From assembly GCA_900472785.1 (NCBI GenBank), contig UCJH01000044.1:1-64000 (forward strand): a DNA stretch of 64,000 nucleotides, in the 5' to 3' direction. Source of the DNA: Hyphomicrobiales bacterium. GTDB lineage: Bacteria > Pseudomonadota > Alphaproteobacteria > Rhizobiales > Rhizobiaceae. The notes beneath the pieces are model-generated. The model had not been told where the DNA came from and did no database searches. It worked only from the letters and a program-made list of their open reading frames with translations. The translations under genes and the position numbers were made by a program. How positions within the stretch are numbered: position 1 is the stretch's first letter; each line of letters starts with the position of its first letter. Shown here one piece after another: positions 1-10,480 of this stretch.

Positions 1-483
1 CGGCAGCGTATCGACGCCGGTCTGGGCGCCGAGTTGACGCAGCTGTTCCTGGGCGGCTGGACGGCGCGTGTCGAGCGACGCCATCAGGACTTTCTTCTTC
101 TCACGCGATGTCAGCCTGAGCGCGATCTTGCCCGTCGTCGTCGTCTTGCCCGAGCCCTGCAGACCAACCATCATGATGACGACTGGGGCGACCGCATTGA
201 GGTCGATGCCGACGCCCTCGGAGCCGAGCATCTCGATAAGCTCGTCATGGACGATCTTGACGACCATCTGCCCGGGCTTGATCGATTTCAGGACGGCGGC
301 GCCGACGGCCTTTTCGCGCACCTTTTCGGTGAACTGGCGGACAACTTCGAGCGCGACGTCGGCTTCCAGCAGCGCACGGCGTACCTCGCGCAGGGCAGCC
401 GAGACATCGGCTTCCGACAGCGCGCCACGGCCGGTCAATCCATTCAGGATTGACCCAAGGCGGTCCTGGAGACTTTCAAACAT
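1..483 (-). CDS. ffh: Signal recognition particle protein Ffh, N-terminal part (cut by window edge)
   Basis: The GTPase subunit of the signal recognition particle binds signal sequences of nascent membrane proteins and docks with FtsY. The visible 161 residues begin MFESLQDRLGSILNGLTGRG, the typical Ffh N domain (helical bundle, residues about 1-95). The G domain P-loop GLQGSGKTTTTGKIA follows at about 105-120, then the DTRRPAAQEQL motif. The G-domain remainder and the M domain lie beyond base 1. The start is the ATG at 483-481. The gene is divergent from the downstream genes, and its receptor partner ftsY lies about 4 kb away. Identification is secure from the motifs; only the 3' part is missing. 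Confidence 0.97.
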   Translation of the reverse strand, partial: MFESLQDRLGSILNGLTGRGALSEADVSAALREVRRALLEADVALEVVRQFTEKVREKAVGAAVLKSIKPGQMVVKIVHDELIEMLGSEGVGIDLNAVAPVVIMMVGLQGSGKTTTTGKIALRLTSREKKKVLMASLDTRRPAAQEQLRQLGAQTGVDTLP

Positions 484-908
484 CCGTTCATCCTTTTTCG
501 GGGAAGTGCATTTGCCCCCGAAACGTTGGTATCATCAGCTTCGAAAACAAGACGCAAAGCCAAAAAGCACCCGAGGGCGCAACGCGCTGTCGGGTGTTGA
601 CCTCCGGGATCTCTTTATACCTTTGCGGGTCCCGGTCGGCGGCGTTCCAAGTCTGTTCACTTGTCAGCAGATGGCGGCGGTAAACAGCAAAACGGCGGTG
701 AAGTCAAGGCCACGGCCGTGTTCGCCGCCAGGTCAGAGCGAAAAGCAACAAATGACCCTTGTCGCTTCACTGGACGCTAACCAGATTGTGTCAACCCTCC
801 TGCCGCAATCCTCCGGCAGGCGCTGGCCGGACGGAGACGGCCCGTGTAGATTGTCGATGATGTGCGCTCGGCTGCGATTGACGCAGCTGTTTTAGGACAG
901 GTGGCCCG
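484..908. other. Intergenic region between divergent ffh and the MBL-fold gene
   Basis: No convincing coding sequence. Open frames crossing it are antisense extensions of ffh or of the MBL gene. An imperfect hairpin (CACCCGA near 569, TCGGGTG near 591) is visible but has no T-tract. The region should hold the two divergent promoters; I cannot place them with confidence. Confidence 0.5.
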
Positions 909-1910
909 ATGGCGAAGCAAGGCAATCCTTACCACCAAGGCCCTGTTTCGGACCATTTCGACGGCGTGCGCTTCTTCAATCCCGACGGCGAGGCGCCGAA
1001 GGGGTTTCGCGACGTTTTGCGCTGGCAATTCGGCGGCGGCAAGACCGCCTGGCCCAAGCTTGCGACCGGGACGGTTATCCCGACAAAGCCCGACACCATG
1101 ATCGGCGGCGCCGGACTGCGCGTCACCATGGTCGGCCATGCCACGCTGCTGATCCAGATCGCCGGCTTGAACATCCTGACGGACCCGGTCTGGTCTCCGC
1201 GTGCCAGCCCCTTCTCCTTTGCCGGTCCGAAGCGCGCCGGCGAAGTCGGCATCCGGTTCGACGACCTGCCGCCGATCGACATCGTTCTCGTCACGCACAA
1301 TCACTACGACCATCTCGACCTTGCGACGCTGCGCGCCCTGCATGCGCGCTTCAAACCCCGCATCGTCACGCCGCTCGGCAACGACGCCATTATCGATCCG
1401 GCGGTTCCCGACGCCCAGATCACCACGATGGACTGGGGCGACGGTATCAACATCATCGACGGCGTCGCGCTTTATTGCGAGCCCTGCCATCACTGGTCGG
1501 CCAGAAGCGCCTTTGACCGCAGCATGGCCTTGTGGAGCGCTTTTGTCCTGACGACGCCGGTCGGCAACATCTATCATATCGGCGATACCGGCTTTCACGA
1601 CGGCATCAACTATCGGGCGGCGGCCGAAAAATACGGCGCCTTCCGTCTCGCCAACCTGCCGATCGGCGCCTATGAGCCGCGCTGGTTCATGAAGGCCCAG
1701 CACCAGAACCCGGAAGAAGCCGTCCAGGGCCTGCTCGCCTGCAACGCGGCTTATGCCGTGGGTCACCACTGGGGCATGTTCCGGCTGACCAATGAGGGCA
1801 TCCACGACCCGTTGCGGGCACTGGAAACCGCGTTGGACACCCAGGGCGTCGCCCGCGACCGGTTCCGCGCGTTGCATCCCGGCGAGGTCTTTGAGGTACC
1901 GGCGCTATAG
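909..1910 (+). CDS. MBL-fold metallo-hydrolase, UlaG/NAPE-PLD-like
   Basis: A 333-residue soluble protein of the metallo-beta-lactamase fold. The zinc motif H130-x-H132-x-D134-H135 (THNHYDHLD) is present, followed by metal-binding candidates in [17 protein letters not shown] and the late GHHWGMF. The sequence [20 protein letters not shown] near residue 75-93 is the strand region typical of the UlaG / N-acyl-phosphatidylethanolamine phospholipase D-like branch. The start ATG at 909 has an AGGACAGGTGGCCCG leader. Substrate cannot be deduced; relatives include lactonases and phospholipases. It precedes dapF by 73 bp on the same strand, so co-transcription is possible. No signal peptide is visible. 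Confidence 0.85.
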   Translation: MAKQGNPYHQGPVSDHFDGVRFFNPDGEAPKGFRDVLRWQFGGGKTAWPKLATGTVIPTKPDTMIGGAGLRVTMVGHATLLIQIAGLNILTDPVWSPRASPFSFAGPKRAGEVGIRFDDLPPIDIVLVTHNHYDHLDLATLRALHARFKPRIVTPLGNDAIIDPAVPDAQITTMDWGDGINIIDGVALYCEPCHHWSARSAFDRSMALWSAFVLTTPVGNIYHIGDTGFHDGINYRAAAEKYGAFRLANLPIGAYEPRWFMKAQHQNPEEAVQGLLACNAAYAVGHHWGMFRLTNEGIHDPLRALETALDTQGVARDRFRALHPGEVFEVPAL

Positions 1911-1983
1911 CCACGCCCATCCCACTGGTAATTTCCGCGCATTTCCGCCATATACACCGCAACAGGCAGTGGAAGTGACGGCA

Positions 1984-2901
1984 ATGGGCAATACTGTTGA
2001 ATTTGCGAGGATGAACGGACTTGGCAACAAGATCCTGGTCATCGACATGCGCGGCCGCAAGGACCGCGTGACGCCGGAAGCGGCGATCGTGCTCAACGCC
2101 CATCCGGACACGGCCTTCGACCAGATCATGGCGATCCACGATCCGAAGGCCGACGGTACCGACGCCTTTATCGACATCCTCAACTGCGACGGCACCAAGG
2201 CGCAGGCTTGCGGCAACGGCACGCGCTGCGTCGTACAGGCGCTCGCCGCAGAAACCGGCCGCAAGGCTTTCACCTTCGAGACGGTCGCCGGCATCCTGAA
2301 TGCCCGGGAGCTCGAGGATGGGACGATCTCGGTCGATATGGGCACTCCCGTCTTCGAGTGGGACAGGATCCCGCTGTCGGAAGAATTCTACGATACCAGC
2401 CGCATCGAACTGCAGATCGGGCCGATCGACGATCCGATCCTACATTCGCCCTCGGTGATGTCGATGGGCAATCCGCATGCGATCTTCTGGGTCAACCGCG
2501 ACGTCATGTCGTTTGACCTGGAGCGCTTCGGCTCGCTGCTCGAAAACCATCCGATGTTTCCCGAGCGCGCCAATATAACCCTTGCACAGGTAACCTCGCC
2601 GACATCGCTGACCACCCGGACATGGGAGCGTGGCGCAGGCCTGACGCTTGCCTGCGGTTCGGCCGCGTGTTCGGCCGCCGTCAGCGCCGCACGCACCGGC
2701 CGTACCGGTCGCACGGTCGAAATCAAGGTCGCCAGCGCCACGCCGCCGGGCATCCTGTCGATCGTTTGGCGCGAGAGCGACGACCACGTCATCATGACCG
2801 GCCCGGCCGAATGGGAATGGTCCGGCACCGTCGATCCTGCGACCGGCGCGTGGATGCGCGACGAAGTGCTGGCGAATGATCCGCAGGTCCGCGCGCTTTG
2901 A
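1984..2901 (+). CDS. dapF: Diaminopimelate epimerase
   Basis: Converts LL- to meso-diaminopimelate in the lysine and peptidoglycan pathway. The 305-residue product starts [20 protein letters not shown]. The two catalytic cysteines of the family are in place: C76 in ACGNGTRC (general base/acid) and C224 in [10 protein letters not shown]. Length is close to the usual 275-300 residues. The frame stays open upstream to 1792, but that stretch overlaps the preceding gene antiparallel to its codon pattern and lacks family similarity. The ATG at 1984 after GTGGAAGTGACGGCA is therefore chosen. Its TGA stop overlaps the TTG start of mtaB, which indicates translational coupling. Confidence 0.96.
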   Translation: MGNTVEFARMNGLGNKILVIDMRGRKDRVTPEAAIVLNAHPDTAFDQIMAIHDPKADGTDAFIDILNCDGTKAQACGNGTRCVVQALAAETGRKAFTFETVAGILNARELEDGTISVDMGTPVFEWDRIPLSEEFYDTSRIELQIGPIDDPILHSPSVMSMGNPHAIFWVNRDVMSFDLERFGSLLENHPMFPERANITLAQVTSPTSLTTRTWERGAGLTLACGSAACSAAVSAARTGRTGRTVEIKVASATPPGILSIVWRESDDHVIMTGPAEWEWSGTVDPATGAWMRDEVLANDPQVRAL

Positions 2902-4178
2902 GCGGTGTCGAAGTCATAACCTTCGGCTGTCGGCTCAATACCTACGAATCGGAAGTGATGCGCAGCGAGGCGGAAAAAGCCGGCCTGAACAACGCTATCC
3001 TCGTCAACACCTGCGCCGTTACCGGCGAAGCCGTGCGCCAGGCCCGCCAGGCGATCCGCCGGGCCCGCCGCGAAAACCCGCAGGCCCGCATCATCGTCAC
3101 CGGTTGCGCCGCACAGACCGAGAAGCAGGCTTTCGCAGGAATGCCGGAGGTCGATGCCGTGCTTGGCAACGAGGAGAAGCTGAAAAGCGCCTCCTACCGG
3201 TCGCTGCCGGATTTCGGCGTTTCCGCGGAAGAGAAGCTGCGCGTCAACGACATCATGAGCGTGCGCGAAACCGCGCCGCAGATGGTCAAGCTGATCGAAG
3301 GCCATGTGCGCGCCTTCATCCAGGTCCAGAACGGTTGCGACCACCGCTGCACCTTCTGCATCATTCCCTACGGCCGCGGCAATTCCCGCTCGGTGCCGAT
3401 GGGCGCCGTCGTCGATCAGGCGCGAAAACTGGCAGAGAGCGGCTACCGCGAGATCGTGCTCACCGGCGTCGATGCCACCAGCTACGGCGGCGACCTGCCG
3501 GGCACGCCCAGCCTCGGCCTGCTCGCCAAAACCCTGCTGAAACAGGTTCCGGAAATCCTGCGCCTGCGGCTCTCCTCCATCGACAGCATCGAGGTGGACG
3601 GTCATCTGATGGACCTGATCGCGGACGAGCCTCGCTTCATGCCGCATCTGCACTTGTCGCTGCAGCATGGCGACGACATGATCCTGAAGCGGATGAAGCG
3701 CCGCCACAACCGCACAGACGCCCTGTGTTTCATCGAGGATGCTCGCAAGCTTCGACCGGAAATGAGCTTCGGCGCCGACATGATCGCCGGCTTCCCGACC
3801 GAGACCGAGGACATGTTCGTCAATGCCATGAGCCTCGCGGAAGAAGCCGGCATCGCCCATCTGCACGTCTTTCCCTACTCACCGCGCGAGGGAACGCCGG
3901 CCGCCCGCATGCCGCAACTCGACCGGGCTCTGGTGAAGGAACGGGCCGCCAGACTGCGCGCCACTGGACTTCGGCTGCACGAGGCCCATCTTGACAGCAT
4001 GGTCGGAACGCAGCAATGGCTGCTCGTCGAGAACAACGGCTTGGCGCACACCGAGAACTTCACGCTGGTCGCCGTTCCCGGGCTTGCGCCGCGTGCCATC
4101 CTGCAGGCCAAAATCACCGGCCACAATGGCAGGCATCTCGTGTATGTCGCCCAAAAGTGTGCAGCGGTTTTGGGGTAA
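2898..4178 (+). CDS. mtaB: tRNA t6A37 methylthiotransferase MtaB
   Basis: A radical-SAM enzyme that adds a methylthio group to N6-threonylcarbamoyladenosine at position 37 of certain tRNAs. Of 426 residues, the N-terminal UPF0004 domain has three cluster cysteines, C11 ([10 protein letters not shown]), C39 (NTCAVT) and C70 (TGCAAQ). The radical-SAM CX3CX2C is C147, C151 and C154 in [12 protein letters not shown]-terminal TRAM-like stretch ends the protein. The start is a TTG at 2898 that overlaps the dapF stop by 4 bp; this fits the conserved N-terminus [11 protein letters not shown]. The dapF-mtaB pairing is common in rhizobia. Confidence 0.94.
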   Translation: MSGVEVITFGCRLNTYESEVMRSEAEKAGLNNAILVNTCAVTGEAVRQARQAIRRARRENPQARIIVTGCAAQTEKQAFAGMPEVDAVLGNEEKLKSASYRSLPDFGVSAEEKLRVNDIMSVRETAPQMVKLIEGHVRAFIQVQNGCDHRCTFCIIPYGRGNSRSVPMGAVVDQARKLAESGYREIVLTGVDATSYGGDLPGTPSLGLLAKTLLKQVPEILRLRLSSIDSIEVDGHLMDLIADEPRFMPHLHLSLQHGDDMILKRMKRRHNRTDALCFIEDARKLRPEMSFGADMIAGFPTETEDMFVNAMSLAEEAGIAHLHVFPYSPREGTPAARMPQLDRALVKERAARLRATGLRLHEAHLDSMVGTQQWLLVENNGLAHTENFTLVAVPGLAPRAILQAKITGHNGRHLVYVAQKCAAVLG

Positions 4179-4267
4179 CGACATACGAAAATAAAAGGCC
4201 CGATGCGCAAGACGCTTTGGGCATGCAACTGACGGCCGCCTACGCGGCCTGAGCTTACGGAATTCAA

Positions 4268-5896
4268 ATGGCGCTCAGCTTTCTCAAAAAGGTCTTCACC
4301 TTCGGCAAGGACAAGCCGGCAGAAGCGGAGCAGCCTGCCGCGCCGGCTGTCGACGAGGTGATGGACCTTGCCGAATCCGCCTTCAGCCCCGCTGAAACAC
4401 GCGCCATCGAAGCCGAACTCGAACCGCATTCCCGCAGCGAAACCCTCCCCTTGGCGGCCGATCCGGTTCTGCCTGAGGAAATGGACACGGCCGGGGGCCC
4501 CTCCGCCGATCTCGAGGAGGAAGACGGCTCGACCGAACCGGTCGTAGATGAGGAAACCTTCGCCATCCTGCCGGCCACCGAACAGATCGGCGACCTCGGT
4601 CTCATTCCCCTGTCGCTGCTGGAGGCGGAGGCCGAGGCGGAGTTAACCGATCCAGAGACCCTGGTTGGCTTCTCCCCCTCTGTCCCTGAGCCTGTCCTCG
4701 GGCTTGCCGACGGCAAGACCCAGGGGGGACATCTCCCCCTCAAGGGGGGAGATTGGTCCGACACTGCCGAGGCTTCGCCACAACAAGATGTCATCGATGA
4801 AGCTGAGGAGGCCGCCGCAAGTCCAATCTCCCCCCTTGAGGGGGAGATGTCGGCAAAGCCAACAGAGGGGGCAAAGCTTAACCCGATCTCCGAGCCAGCG
4901 CCCGCAACACCCATTCTCCCCAAGGGTTTCGCCACCGGCCCCGCCATCGAACAGGCACCGGTCACGCCGGCACAGAAACTCAGCTGGTACCAGCGCCTGC
5001 GCCAGGGTCTTGCCCGCACTTCCTCGCAGCTGACCGGCCAGATCACGGCGCTTTTCACAAAGCGCAAGCTCGATGAAGCGACGCTGCAGGATTTGGAAGA
5101 CCTGTTGATCCAGGCCGATCTGGGACTCGAAACCGCACTGCGCATCACCGACACGCTTTCGTCCGAGCGCTACGGCAAGGATGTGAGCGGCGAGGACGTG
5201 ACGCGGATCATGGCGGCCGAGATCACCAAGGTTCTGGAGCCGGTTGCAAAGCCTCTGCAGCTCGACCTCAGCCATAAGCCGCATGTCATCCTCGTCGTCG
5301 GCGTCAACGGCACCGGCAAGACGACGACCATCGGCAAGCTCGCGGCAAAGCTTTCAGGCGCTGGGCTGAAGGTGATGCTGGCAGCCGGCGATACCTTCCG
5401 TGCCGCCGCCATCGAGCAGCTGAAAATCTGGGCCGAGCGGACGAAATCCGACATCGTCTCCTCCCGGCTCGGCGCCGATGCGGCCGGCCTTGCCTACGAG
5501 GCGTTCGAACAGGCGCGAGAGAAGAAGAGCGACGTGCTGATCATCGATACCGCCGGACGCCTGCAGAACAAGACGGAACTGATGGCGGAGCTTGAAAAGA
5601 TCGTGCGGGTGCTCGGCAAACTCGATCCCGATGCGCCGCACACTGTGCTGCAGACGCTCGACGCAACAACCGGTCAGAATGCACTGAACCAGGTGGAGAT
5701 CTTCCGCAACGTCGCCGGCGTCAATGGCCTGATCATGACCAAGCTCGACGGCACCGCACGCGGCGGCATCCTCGTGGCGATCTCCGCAAAACACAAGCTG
5801 CCGGTCTATTTCGTCGGCGTCGGCGAAGGCATCGACGACCTCGAACCGTTCGAGGCCAGGGATTTCGCCGAAGCGATCGCCGGCCTTGCCCATTGA
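4268..5896 (+). CDS. ftsY: SRP receptor FtsY with an extended acidic N-terminus
   Basis: A membrane-associated GTPase that receives SRP-ribosome complexes. The 542-residue product has a long acidic A region (about 1-235), then the N domain (about 235-325) and G domain. G1 is GVNGTGKTTTIGKLA near 346, DTAGRLQNK is G3, and TKLDGTARGG is G4. Residues about 136-201 are encoded by a 198-bp palindromic repeat (see separate entry), giving proline/glycine-rich text such as HLPLKGGDW and SPLEGEMSAKPTEG. The frame is kept because 198 is divisible by three. A small hairpin (GGCCGC/GCGGCC, 4234-4249) lies just before the ATG. The NG domains look intact, so the protein should work. Confidence 0.95.
   Translation: MALSFLKKVFTFGKDKPAEAEQPAAPAVDEVMDLAESAFSPAETRAIEAELEPHSRSETLPLAADPVLPEEMDTAGGPSADLEEEDGSTEPVVDEETFAILPATEQIGDLGLIPLSLLEAEAEAELTDPETLVGFSPSVPEPVLGLADGKTQGGHLPLKGGDWSDTAEASPQQDVIDEAEEAAASPISPLEGEMSAKPTEGAKLNPISEPAPATPILPKGFATGPAIEQAPVTPAQKLSWYQRLRQGLARTSSQLTGQITALFTKRKLDEATLQDLEDLLIQADLGLETALRITDTLSSERYGKDVSGEDVTRIMAAEITKVLEPVAKPLQLDLSHKPHVILVVGVNGTGKTTTIGKLAAKLSGAGLKVMLAAGDTFRAAAIEQLKIWAERTKSDIVSSRLGADAAGLAYEAFEQAREKKSDVLIIDTAGRLQNKTELMAELEKIVRVLGKLDPDAPHTVLQTLDATTGQNALNQVEIFRNVAGVNGLIMTKLDGTARGGILVAISAKHKLPVYFVGVGEGIDDLEPFEARDFAEAIAGLAH
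4674..4871. repeat. Rhizobial palindromic element inserted in frame in ftsY
   Basis: The outer arms are perfect inverted repeats: CCCCCTCTGT at 4674-4683 and ACAGAGGGGG at 4862-4871. An inner 28-bp arm at 4729-4756 is matched exactly, in reverse complement, by 4823-4850; each inner arm itself contains CTCCCCCTCAAGGGGGGAG or its complement. The unit is 198 bp, exactly 66 codons. A shorter relative with the same outer arms sits between ccmB and ccmA (23301-23449). No coding capacity for mobility is present, so it is probably a non-autonomous palindromic (RIME/MITE-like) element. Confidence 0.85.
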
Positions 5897-5982
5897 CCGC
5901 GATATGATTTTGCCATTTTGCTGACGCTATAGAGCGAATACTGACGACAATCGCTCCAACGAGCATGCACTGAGGAAATTCA

Positions 5983-6627
5983 ATGATATCGGTCGAGTCC
6001 GCCAAGCTGCGCAAGGAAGTCAGCCCGCTCCTGAAAATGGTGCTGGAACTCGGCCCATTGGTTGTCTTCTTTTTCGCCAATGCGCGCGGCGAATGGTTGG
6101 CGGCGCGTTTTCCGATCCTGACCGATCTCGGCGGACCGATCTTCATCGCCACCGGTCTTTTCATGGCCGCAACCGCAATCGCGCTTTCCGTATCCTGGCT
6201 TCTGACGCGCTCCCTGCCGATCATGCCGCTGATCTCCGGCATCGTCGTCTTCATCTTCGGCGCGCTGACGCTCTATCTTCAGAACGACACTTTTATCAAG
6301 GTCAAGCCGACAATCGTCAACGCTTTGTTCGGCGGCATCCTGCTCGGCGGCCTGTTTTTCGGAAAATCCCTTCTCGGCTATGTCTTCCATGCAGCCTTCA
6401 AGCTGGACGACGCCGGCTGGCGCAAACTGACCATCCGATGGGGCCTGTTTTTCCTGTTTCTCGCGGTTTTGAACGAGGTCGTCTGGCGCAGCTTTTCGAC
6501 CGACTTCTGGGTTGCCTTCAAAGTCTGGGGCACCATGCCGATCACCATTCTCTTCACCCTTGCGCAGATGCCGCTGATCATGAAGCACGGCATCGAACCG
6601 TCGGAAGAGGGAGCGGCCAAGCCATGA
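5983..6627 (+). CDS. Inner-membrane septation protein A (YciB/IspZ family)
   Basis: A 214-residue polytopic membrane protein of the YciB/IspZ septation family, involved in cell envelope and division processes. The characteristic start [20 protein letters not shown] leads into [18 protein letters not shown], and five or so hydrophobic segments follow (about 22-38, 50-72, 76-97, 108-130, 150-170). The motif [20 protein letters not shown] is typical of the family. The start ATG at 5983 follows TGAGGAAATTCA. It overlaps the next gene by ATGA, and the order ftsY-septation protein is standard in Rhizobiales. Confidence 0.92.
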   Translation: MISVESAKLRKEVSPLLKMVLELGPLVVFFFANARGEWLAARFPILTDLGGPIFIATGLFMAATAIALSVSWLLTRSLPIMPLISGIVVFIFGALTLYLQNDTFIKVKPTIVNALFGGILLGGLFFGKSLLGYVFHAAFKLDDAGWRKLTIRWGLFFLFLAVLNEVVWRSFSTDFWVAFKVWGTMPITILFTLAQMPLIMKHGIEPSEEGAAKP

Positions 6628-7214
6628 GCGAACTTGCCCCGTCATATCCGCAGCCCTCAGCGTCGCGGTTCTTTCTTATCGCCAGCTTCGGCGTCCTGTT
6701 GGTCCAAATCCTCACCGAATATTTCATGGGCCGGTTGCCGATCTGCGAATGCGGCTACGTCAAGCTCTGGGAAGGCGCCGTCAATTCCAGCGGCAATTCC
6801 CAGCACCTGTCGGACTGGTATACGCCCTCGCACATCATCCACGGTTTCCTGTTCTACGGGCTTGGACACCTGCTCCTGCGGCGCAAGCCGCTGTCGGCCA
6901 AGCTGCTGCTCGCCATGGTGATCGAGTCCGGCTGGGAAATTCTCGAAAACACGCCGCTGATCATCAACCGCTACCGCGCCGCGACCATTTCGTTGGACTA
7001 TTTCGGCGACAGCATCCTGAACTCGGCGATGGACACCGTCTTCATGATGATCGGCTTCCTGTTTGCGGCGCGCATGCCGGTTGCCGTGACAATCGTCATC
7101 GCCATCATCTTCGAAATCTTCACCGGCTGGATGATCCGTGACAACCTGACCCTGAACGTCCTGATGCTGGTCTGGCCGCTCGATGCGGTGAAAGCCTGGC
7201 AAGGCGGGCTTTGA
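6624..7214 (+). CDS. DUF2585 family membrane protein
   Basis: A 196-residue integral membrane protein of unknown role, recognisable as the DUF2585 family by [13 protein letters not shown]-like and [17 protein letters not shown] sequence. Hydrophobic helices lie near residues 15-33, 70-90, 95-108, 140-165 and 170-185. The start ATG at 6624 is fixed by its 4-bp ATGA overlap with the preceding septation gene, which implies co-translation. An open frame continues upstream but only as a shadow of that gene. The histidine- and tryptophan-rich [10 protein letters not shown] segment is the most conserved-looking part. Function unknown. Confidence 0.88.
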   Translation: MSELAPSYPQPSASRFFLIASFGVLLVQILTEYFMGRLPICECGYVKLWEGAVNSSGNSQHLSDWYTPSHIIHGFLFYGLGHLLLRRKPLSAKLLLAMVIESGWEILENTPLIINRYRAATISLDYFGDSILNSAMDTVFMMIGFLFAARMPVAVTIVIAIIFEIFTGWMIRDNLTLNVLMLVWPLDAVKAWQGGL

Positions 7215-7218
7215 TTTC

Positions 7219-7237
7219 GGTGGCCTTCCTGGCCACC
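7219..7237. terminator. Hairpin after the DUF2585 gene
   Basis: A perfect stem GGTGGCC / GGCCACC with loop TTCCT lies 5 bp after the stop codon, between convergent genes. There is no T-tract, so termination is likely but not certain. Confidence 0.45.
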
Positions 7238-7283
7238 ATCCCCCGACATGAACAGGGTCGAAAGCCCGGAATGCGCCGCTCCG

Positions 7284-8921
7284 TCATTGATCCGATCGGC
7301 TTGAGGCGATGATCAGGTCAGCCGCTTTCTCCGCGATCATGATGACGGGGGAGTTGGTGTTGCCGGAAACGATTGATGGCATGATCGAGGCATCGACGAC
7401 CCTGAGATGGTTCATCCCGTGAACCCGCAATTGAGGATCGACGACGGCCATGCCGTCGCTGCCCATCCTGCAGGTCCCGACCGGATGAAAGATCGTCGTG
7501 GCGATATCGCCGACACGGCGGATCAGGTCCTCGTCACTCTGAAATTCCGTTCCCGGCAGCATCTCCTGCGGCCGATACCTGCGGATCGCCGGGGCCTCCA
7601 TCAAGCGGCGGGCATGGCGGATGGATTTGGTAGCGACGATCCGGTCTCCGACCGTTGACAGATAGTTCGGCCGGATCTCCGGTGCGGCCGAAACATCCGG
7701 ACTGCCGACATGCACTGTTCCCCGGCTTTCCGGTCGCAGATTGCAGACCGACACCGTTACTGCGGGATATCTGTGCAGCGGCTCGCCGAGCCGGTCGGTG
7801 CTGAGCGGTTGCACGTGATATTCGAGATCGGCCGTCGCAACGGCCGGATCGCTCTTGGCGAATATCCCCAACTGGCTCGGCGCCATCGACAGCGGTCCGG
7901 ACCGCCGCAGCATGTATTCAAGACCCATGCCGGCGCGGGTGAACAGGTTGTGATAGAGCTGGTTCAGCGTTTTCGCGCCCTCGATGCGGAAGACCGTGCG
8001 GATCTGCAGATGGTCCTGCAGGTTTTCACCGACCCCGGCAAGTTCGTGGGCCACATCGATCCCGGCGCCCGCCAGAACATCCGGCCGGCCAATCCCGGAC
8101 AGCTCCAAGATCTTCGGCGAATTGATCGCACCGGCGGAGAGAACGACTTCGCAGTCGGCGCGGGCGATATGGGATTGCCCGTTAAGACGGAACCGCACAC
8201 CCGTCACCGTCTTCCCGTCGAGTTCCAGACGCTCCGTTTCCGCTCCCGTGAGGACCCGGAGATTCCGACGTTTCATCGCCGGGCGAAGAAACGCCTTCGT
8301 CGTGTTCCAGCGCAGGCCGCCACGCTGGTTGACCTCGAAATAGCCAGAGCCCTCGTTGTCACCGTCGTTGAAATCGTCGGTTTTCGGAATGCCGAGTTCT
8401 TCGGCCGCATCGCGGAATGCGTCGAGGATTGGCCAGGACAGCCGCTGCTTTTCCACGCGCCATTCGCCGCCCGCCCCATGCATTCCAGACTTGCCACGAT
8501 AATTGTCTTCGGACTTCAGGAAATAAGGTAAAACGTCGTCCCAGCCCCAGCCCGTATTGCCCTGCTGCCGCCAGCCGTCATAATCCGCCGCCTGACCTCG
8601 CATGTAGATCATGCCGTTGATCGAGGAACAGCCGCCCAGGACCTTTCCGCGCGGATAGGGCAGCGAGCGGCCGTTCAGCCCGGCTTCCGCCGCCGTTTTC
8701 ATCATCCAGTCGGTGCGCGGATTACCCATGCAGTAGAGATAGCCGATCGGCACGTGCACCCAGTGATAGCGGTCGCTGCCGCCGGCTTCGAGGAGGAGAA
8801 CGCGCGTCTTCGGATCGGCGGACAGCCGGTTGGCCAGCACACAGCCGGCAGACCCTGCACCGACGATGATAAAATCGTAGCTTCCCGCATCAAGAACCTG
8901 GTCTTTCACATGCATATTCAC
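7284..8921 (-). CDS. GMC-family FAD oxidoreductase (choline dehydrogenase-like)
   Basis: A 545-residue FAD-dependent alcohol dehydrogenase or oxidase of the glucose-methanol-choline family. The dinucleotide fold is [16 protein letters not shown] near residue 18-33. The GMC signature [18 protein letters not shown] lies near 90-107, and the catalytic-site histidine lies in HPVGTCRMG near residue 470 with a later Asn in SGNTNSP. It is the last gene of the long catabolic operon. Its GTG start overlaps the kinase stop (GTGA). Sequence alone suggests oxidation of a polyol or other alcohol; choline is possible, but the transporter and kinase around it favour a carbohydrate. No signal peptide. Confidence 0.88.
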   Translation of the reverse strand: MNMHVKDQVLDAGSYDFIIVGAGSAGCVLANRLSADPKTRVLLLEAGGSDRYHWVHVPIGYLYCMGNPRTDWMMKTAAEAGLNGRSLPYPRGKVLGGCSSINGMIYMRGQAADYDGWRQQGNTGWGWDDVLPYFLKSEDNYRGKSGMHGAGGEWRVEKQRLSWPILDAFRDAAEELGIPKTDDFNDGDNEGSGYFEVNQRGGLRWNTTKAFLRPAMKRRNLRVLTGAETERLELDGKTVTGVRFRLNGQSHIARADCEVVLSAGAINSPKILELSGIGRPDVLAGAGIDVAHELAGVGENLQDHLQIRTVFRIEGAKTLNQLYHNLFTRAGMGLEYMLRRSGPLSMAPSQLGIFAKSDPAVATADLEYHVQPLSTDRLGEPLHRYPAVTVSVCNLRPESRGTVHVGSPDVSAAPEIRPNYLSTVGDRIVATKSIRHARRLMEAPAIRRYRPQEMLPGTEFQSDEDLIRRVGDIATTIFHPVGTCRMGSDGMAVVDPQLRVHGMNHLRVVDASIMPSIVSGNTNSPVIMIAEKAADLIIASSRSDQ

Positions 8922-10447
8922 GCCGCCACTCCAGCAACAACAGGCTGCACCGCCGTCAGACGCCGCCAGAGCGGTGCCATCGCTTCGGCGATATCGTTAT
9001 AGAGAGCGTAGCGCCGGGCATAATGCGCCTCAAGCGAGACGTTCGGACGATAATGCCGCTCGGTCTGCACCATCGCCGCAGCACCTTCTCCAAAATCAGC
9101 AAAGATGCCGACACCGGTGCCGGCCGCGATCGCCGCCCCCAGCGCCCCGGTTTCGCGCGAGCGGGCAACGGAGACGGGAACGCCGAGCACATCGGCAAAG
9201 ATTTGCGGCCAGATCAGGCTGCGCGACCCGCCGCCGGACAGGACCGCCTCGTTGAACGTTGCGCCCGCCTTCCGGATGGTCTCGACATGCTGGCGATGAC
9301 CGAAGGCGACACCTTCGAGAAGCGCGCGAACGAGATGACCCTTGGTGTGCCAGCCGGCCATGCCGTAGAAGCCGGCCCGCGCGTGGCCGTCCTGCTGGGC
9401 GCCATAGAGATAGGGATGGTAGAGCGGATCATCCGTCGCCGGCTCGATCGCGCCGGCCAGCGCGCAGCAGGCGTCGAACGGCGAGACGCCCTGCGCATGC
9501 TCGCCCTCAAAGAACTCCTTGACCAGCCATTCGAGATTGGCAGCCGAAGTAGCGCTGTTTTCCATCGCCATGTAGCGGTTGCGATCGAAGGTCGAGGACA
9601 TGAAGACCGGCCCCTTGAGATCGGGGCCGTCGATGATGACCTGGTTAATGCTCCAGGTGCCGGCGATGATCGAGGCGCTGCCGGTGCGAGAGACACCCGA
9701 ACCGAGCGCAGAGGCAACCACGTCGAACAGCCCGCCGACCACAGGCGTGCCGGCCGCAAGACCGGTTTGCCTGGCCACCTCTTCCGTCACCATGCCGGCG
9801 ATGTCGGCACTTTCGATCAGCGTCGGCAAAAGATCCATGCAATCACCGAGGCCATAGGCTTCCATCAATTCCTTGTCGTAGCGGCGTGCGGCAAGATCGA
9901 GCAGGCCGGCGCCCGACATGTCGGACACTTCGCTGACACGACAGCCGGTCAGACGGTTGACGACGAAATCCTTGGAGAAGAACACCGTGCCGATCCGGCC
10001 GAACAGGTCCGGCCGGTGGCGCTTCAGCCAGGCAAGCAGTGTCGGCGTCTGGGAAGGCCACGGACGTTGGCGGGCAATCGGTTGGGTCCGCTCGCCTACG
10101 CCCTCAGTCCCCCACTGCTCGACCAGTCCGGTCGCCCGCGTATCGATCGACTGGATGCCGATGAGCGGCGCGCCCTCGCGGTCGAGCGCATAAAGGCCGT
10201 TGCCATGTCCGGCGCAACCAATCGCGGCGATCTCGTCCGGCCGGATCTGCGCCCGCTCGATGCACGCGCGGATGACGTGGCGCGCATTGGTCCAGAGTTC
10301 GTCCAGGCCGCGCTCGACATGGCCGGGGCTAGGCATACGGCTGTGTCCCTCCTCGGAGGCAGCCGCGATTTCATTGCCGGTGCGGTCGAAAATCACCGCC
10401 TTGATGACGGTGTTCCCGGCATCGAGCCCCAAAAGATAGTCTCCCAT
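8918..10447 (-). CDS. FGGY-family carbohydrate kinase
   Basis: A 509-residue ATP-dependent sugar or polyol kinase. The N-terminal phosphate motif is [20 protein letters not shown] (residues 5-24), a substrate-side segment is [13 protein letters not shown], and the C-terminal FGGY signature is [20 protein letters not shown] near 405-424. The start ATG at 10447 follows TTGGGAGGGGTTTTGC, a good ribosome site. Relatives phosphorylate L-xylulose, ribulose, erythritol or AI-2; none can be assigned. In this operon the product is presumably the substrate of the GlpD-like dehydrogenase or the class I aldolase. Confidence 0.9.
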   Translation of the reverse strand: MGDYLLGLDAGNTVIKAVIFDRTGNEIAAASEEGHSRMPSPGHVERGLDELWTNARHVIRACIERAQIRPDEIAAIGCAGHGNGLYALDREGAPLIGIQSIDTRATGLVEQWGTEGVGERTQPIARQRPWPSQTPTLLAWLKRHRPDLFGRIGTVFFSKDFVVNRLTGCRVSEVSDMSGAGLLDLAARRYDKELMEAYGLGDCMDLLPTLIESADIAGMVTEEVARQTGLAAGTPVVGGLFDVVASALGSGVSRTGSASIIAGTWSINQVIIDGPDLKGPVFMSSTFDRNRYMAMENSATSAANLEWLVKEFFEGEHAQGVSPFDACCALAGAIEPATDDPLYHPYLYGAQQDGHARAGFYGMAGWHTKGHLVRALLEGVAFGHRQHVETIRKAGATFNEAVLSGGGSRSLIWPQIFADVLGVPVSVARSRETGALGAAIAAGTGVGIFADFGEGAAAMVQTERHYRPNVSLEAHYARRYALYNDIAEAMAPLWRRLTAVQPVVAGVAA

Positions 10448-10480
10448 GCAAAACCCCTCCCAAGGTTCGAAAACCGCAGT

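Noticed and set aside
777-1877. Long minus-strand frame (366 codons) opposite the MBL-fold gene
   Set aside because: It is antisense to a gene with clear catalytic motifs and has no family resemblance; long antisense frames are expected in GC-rich rhizobial DNA.
2388-3866. Minus-strand frame of 492 codons opposite dapF and mtaB
   Set aside because: It covers parts of two identified genes and shows no recognisable domain.
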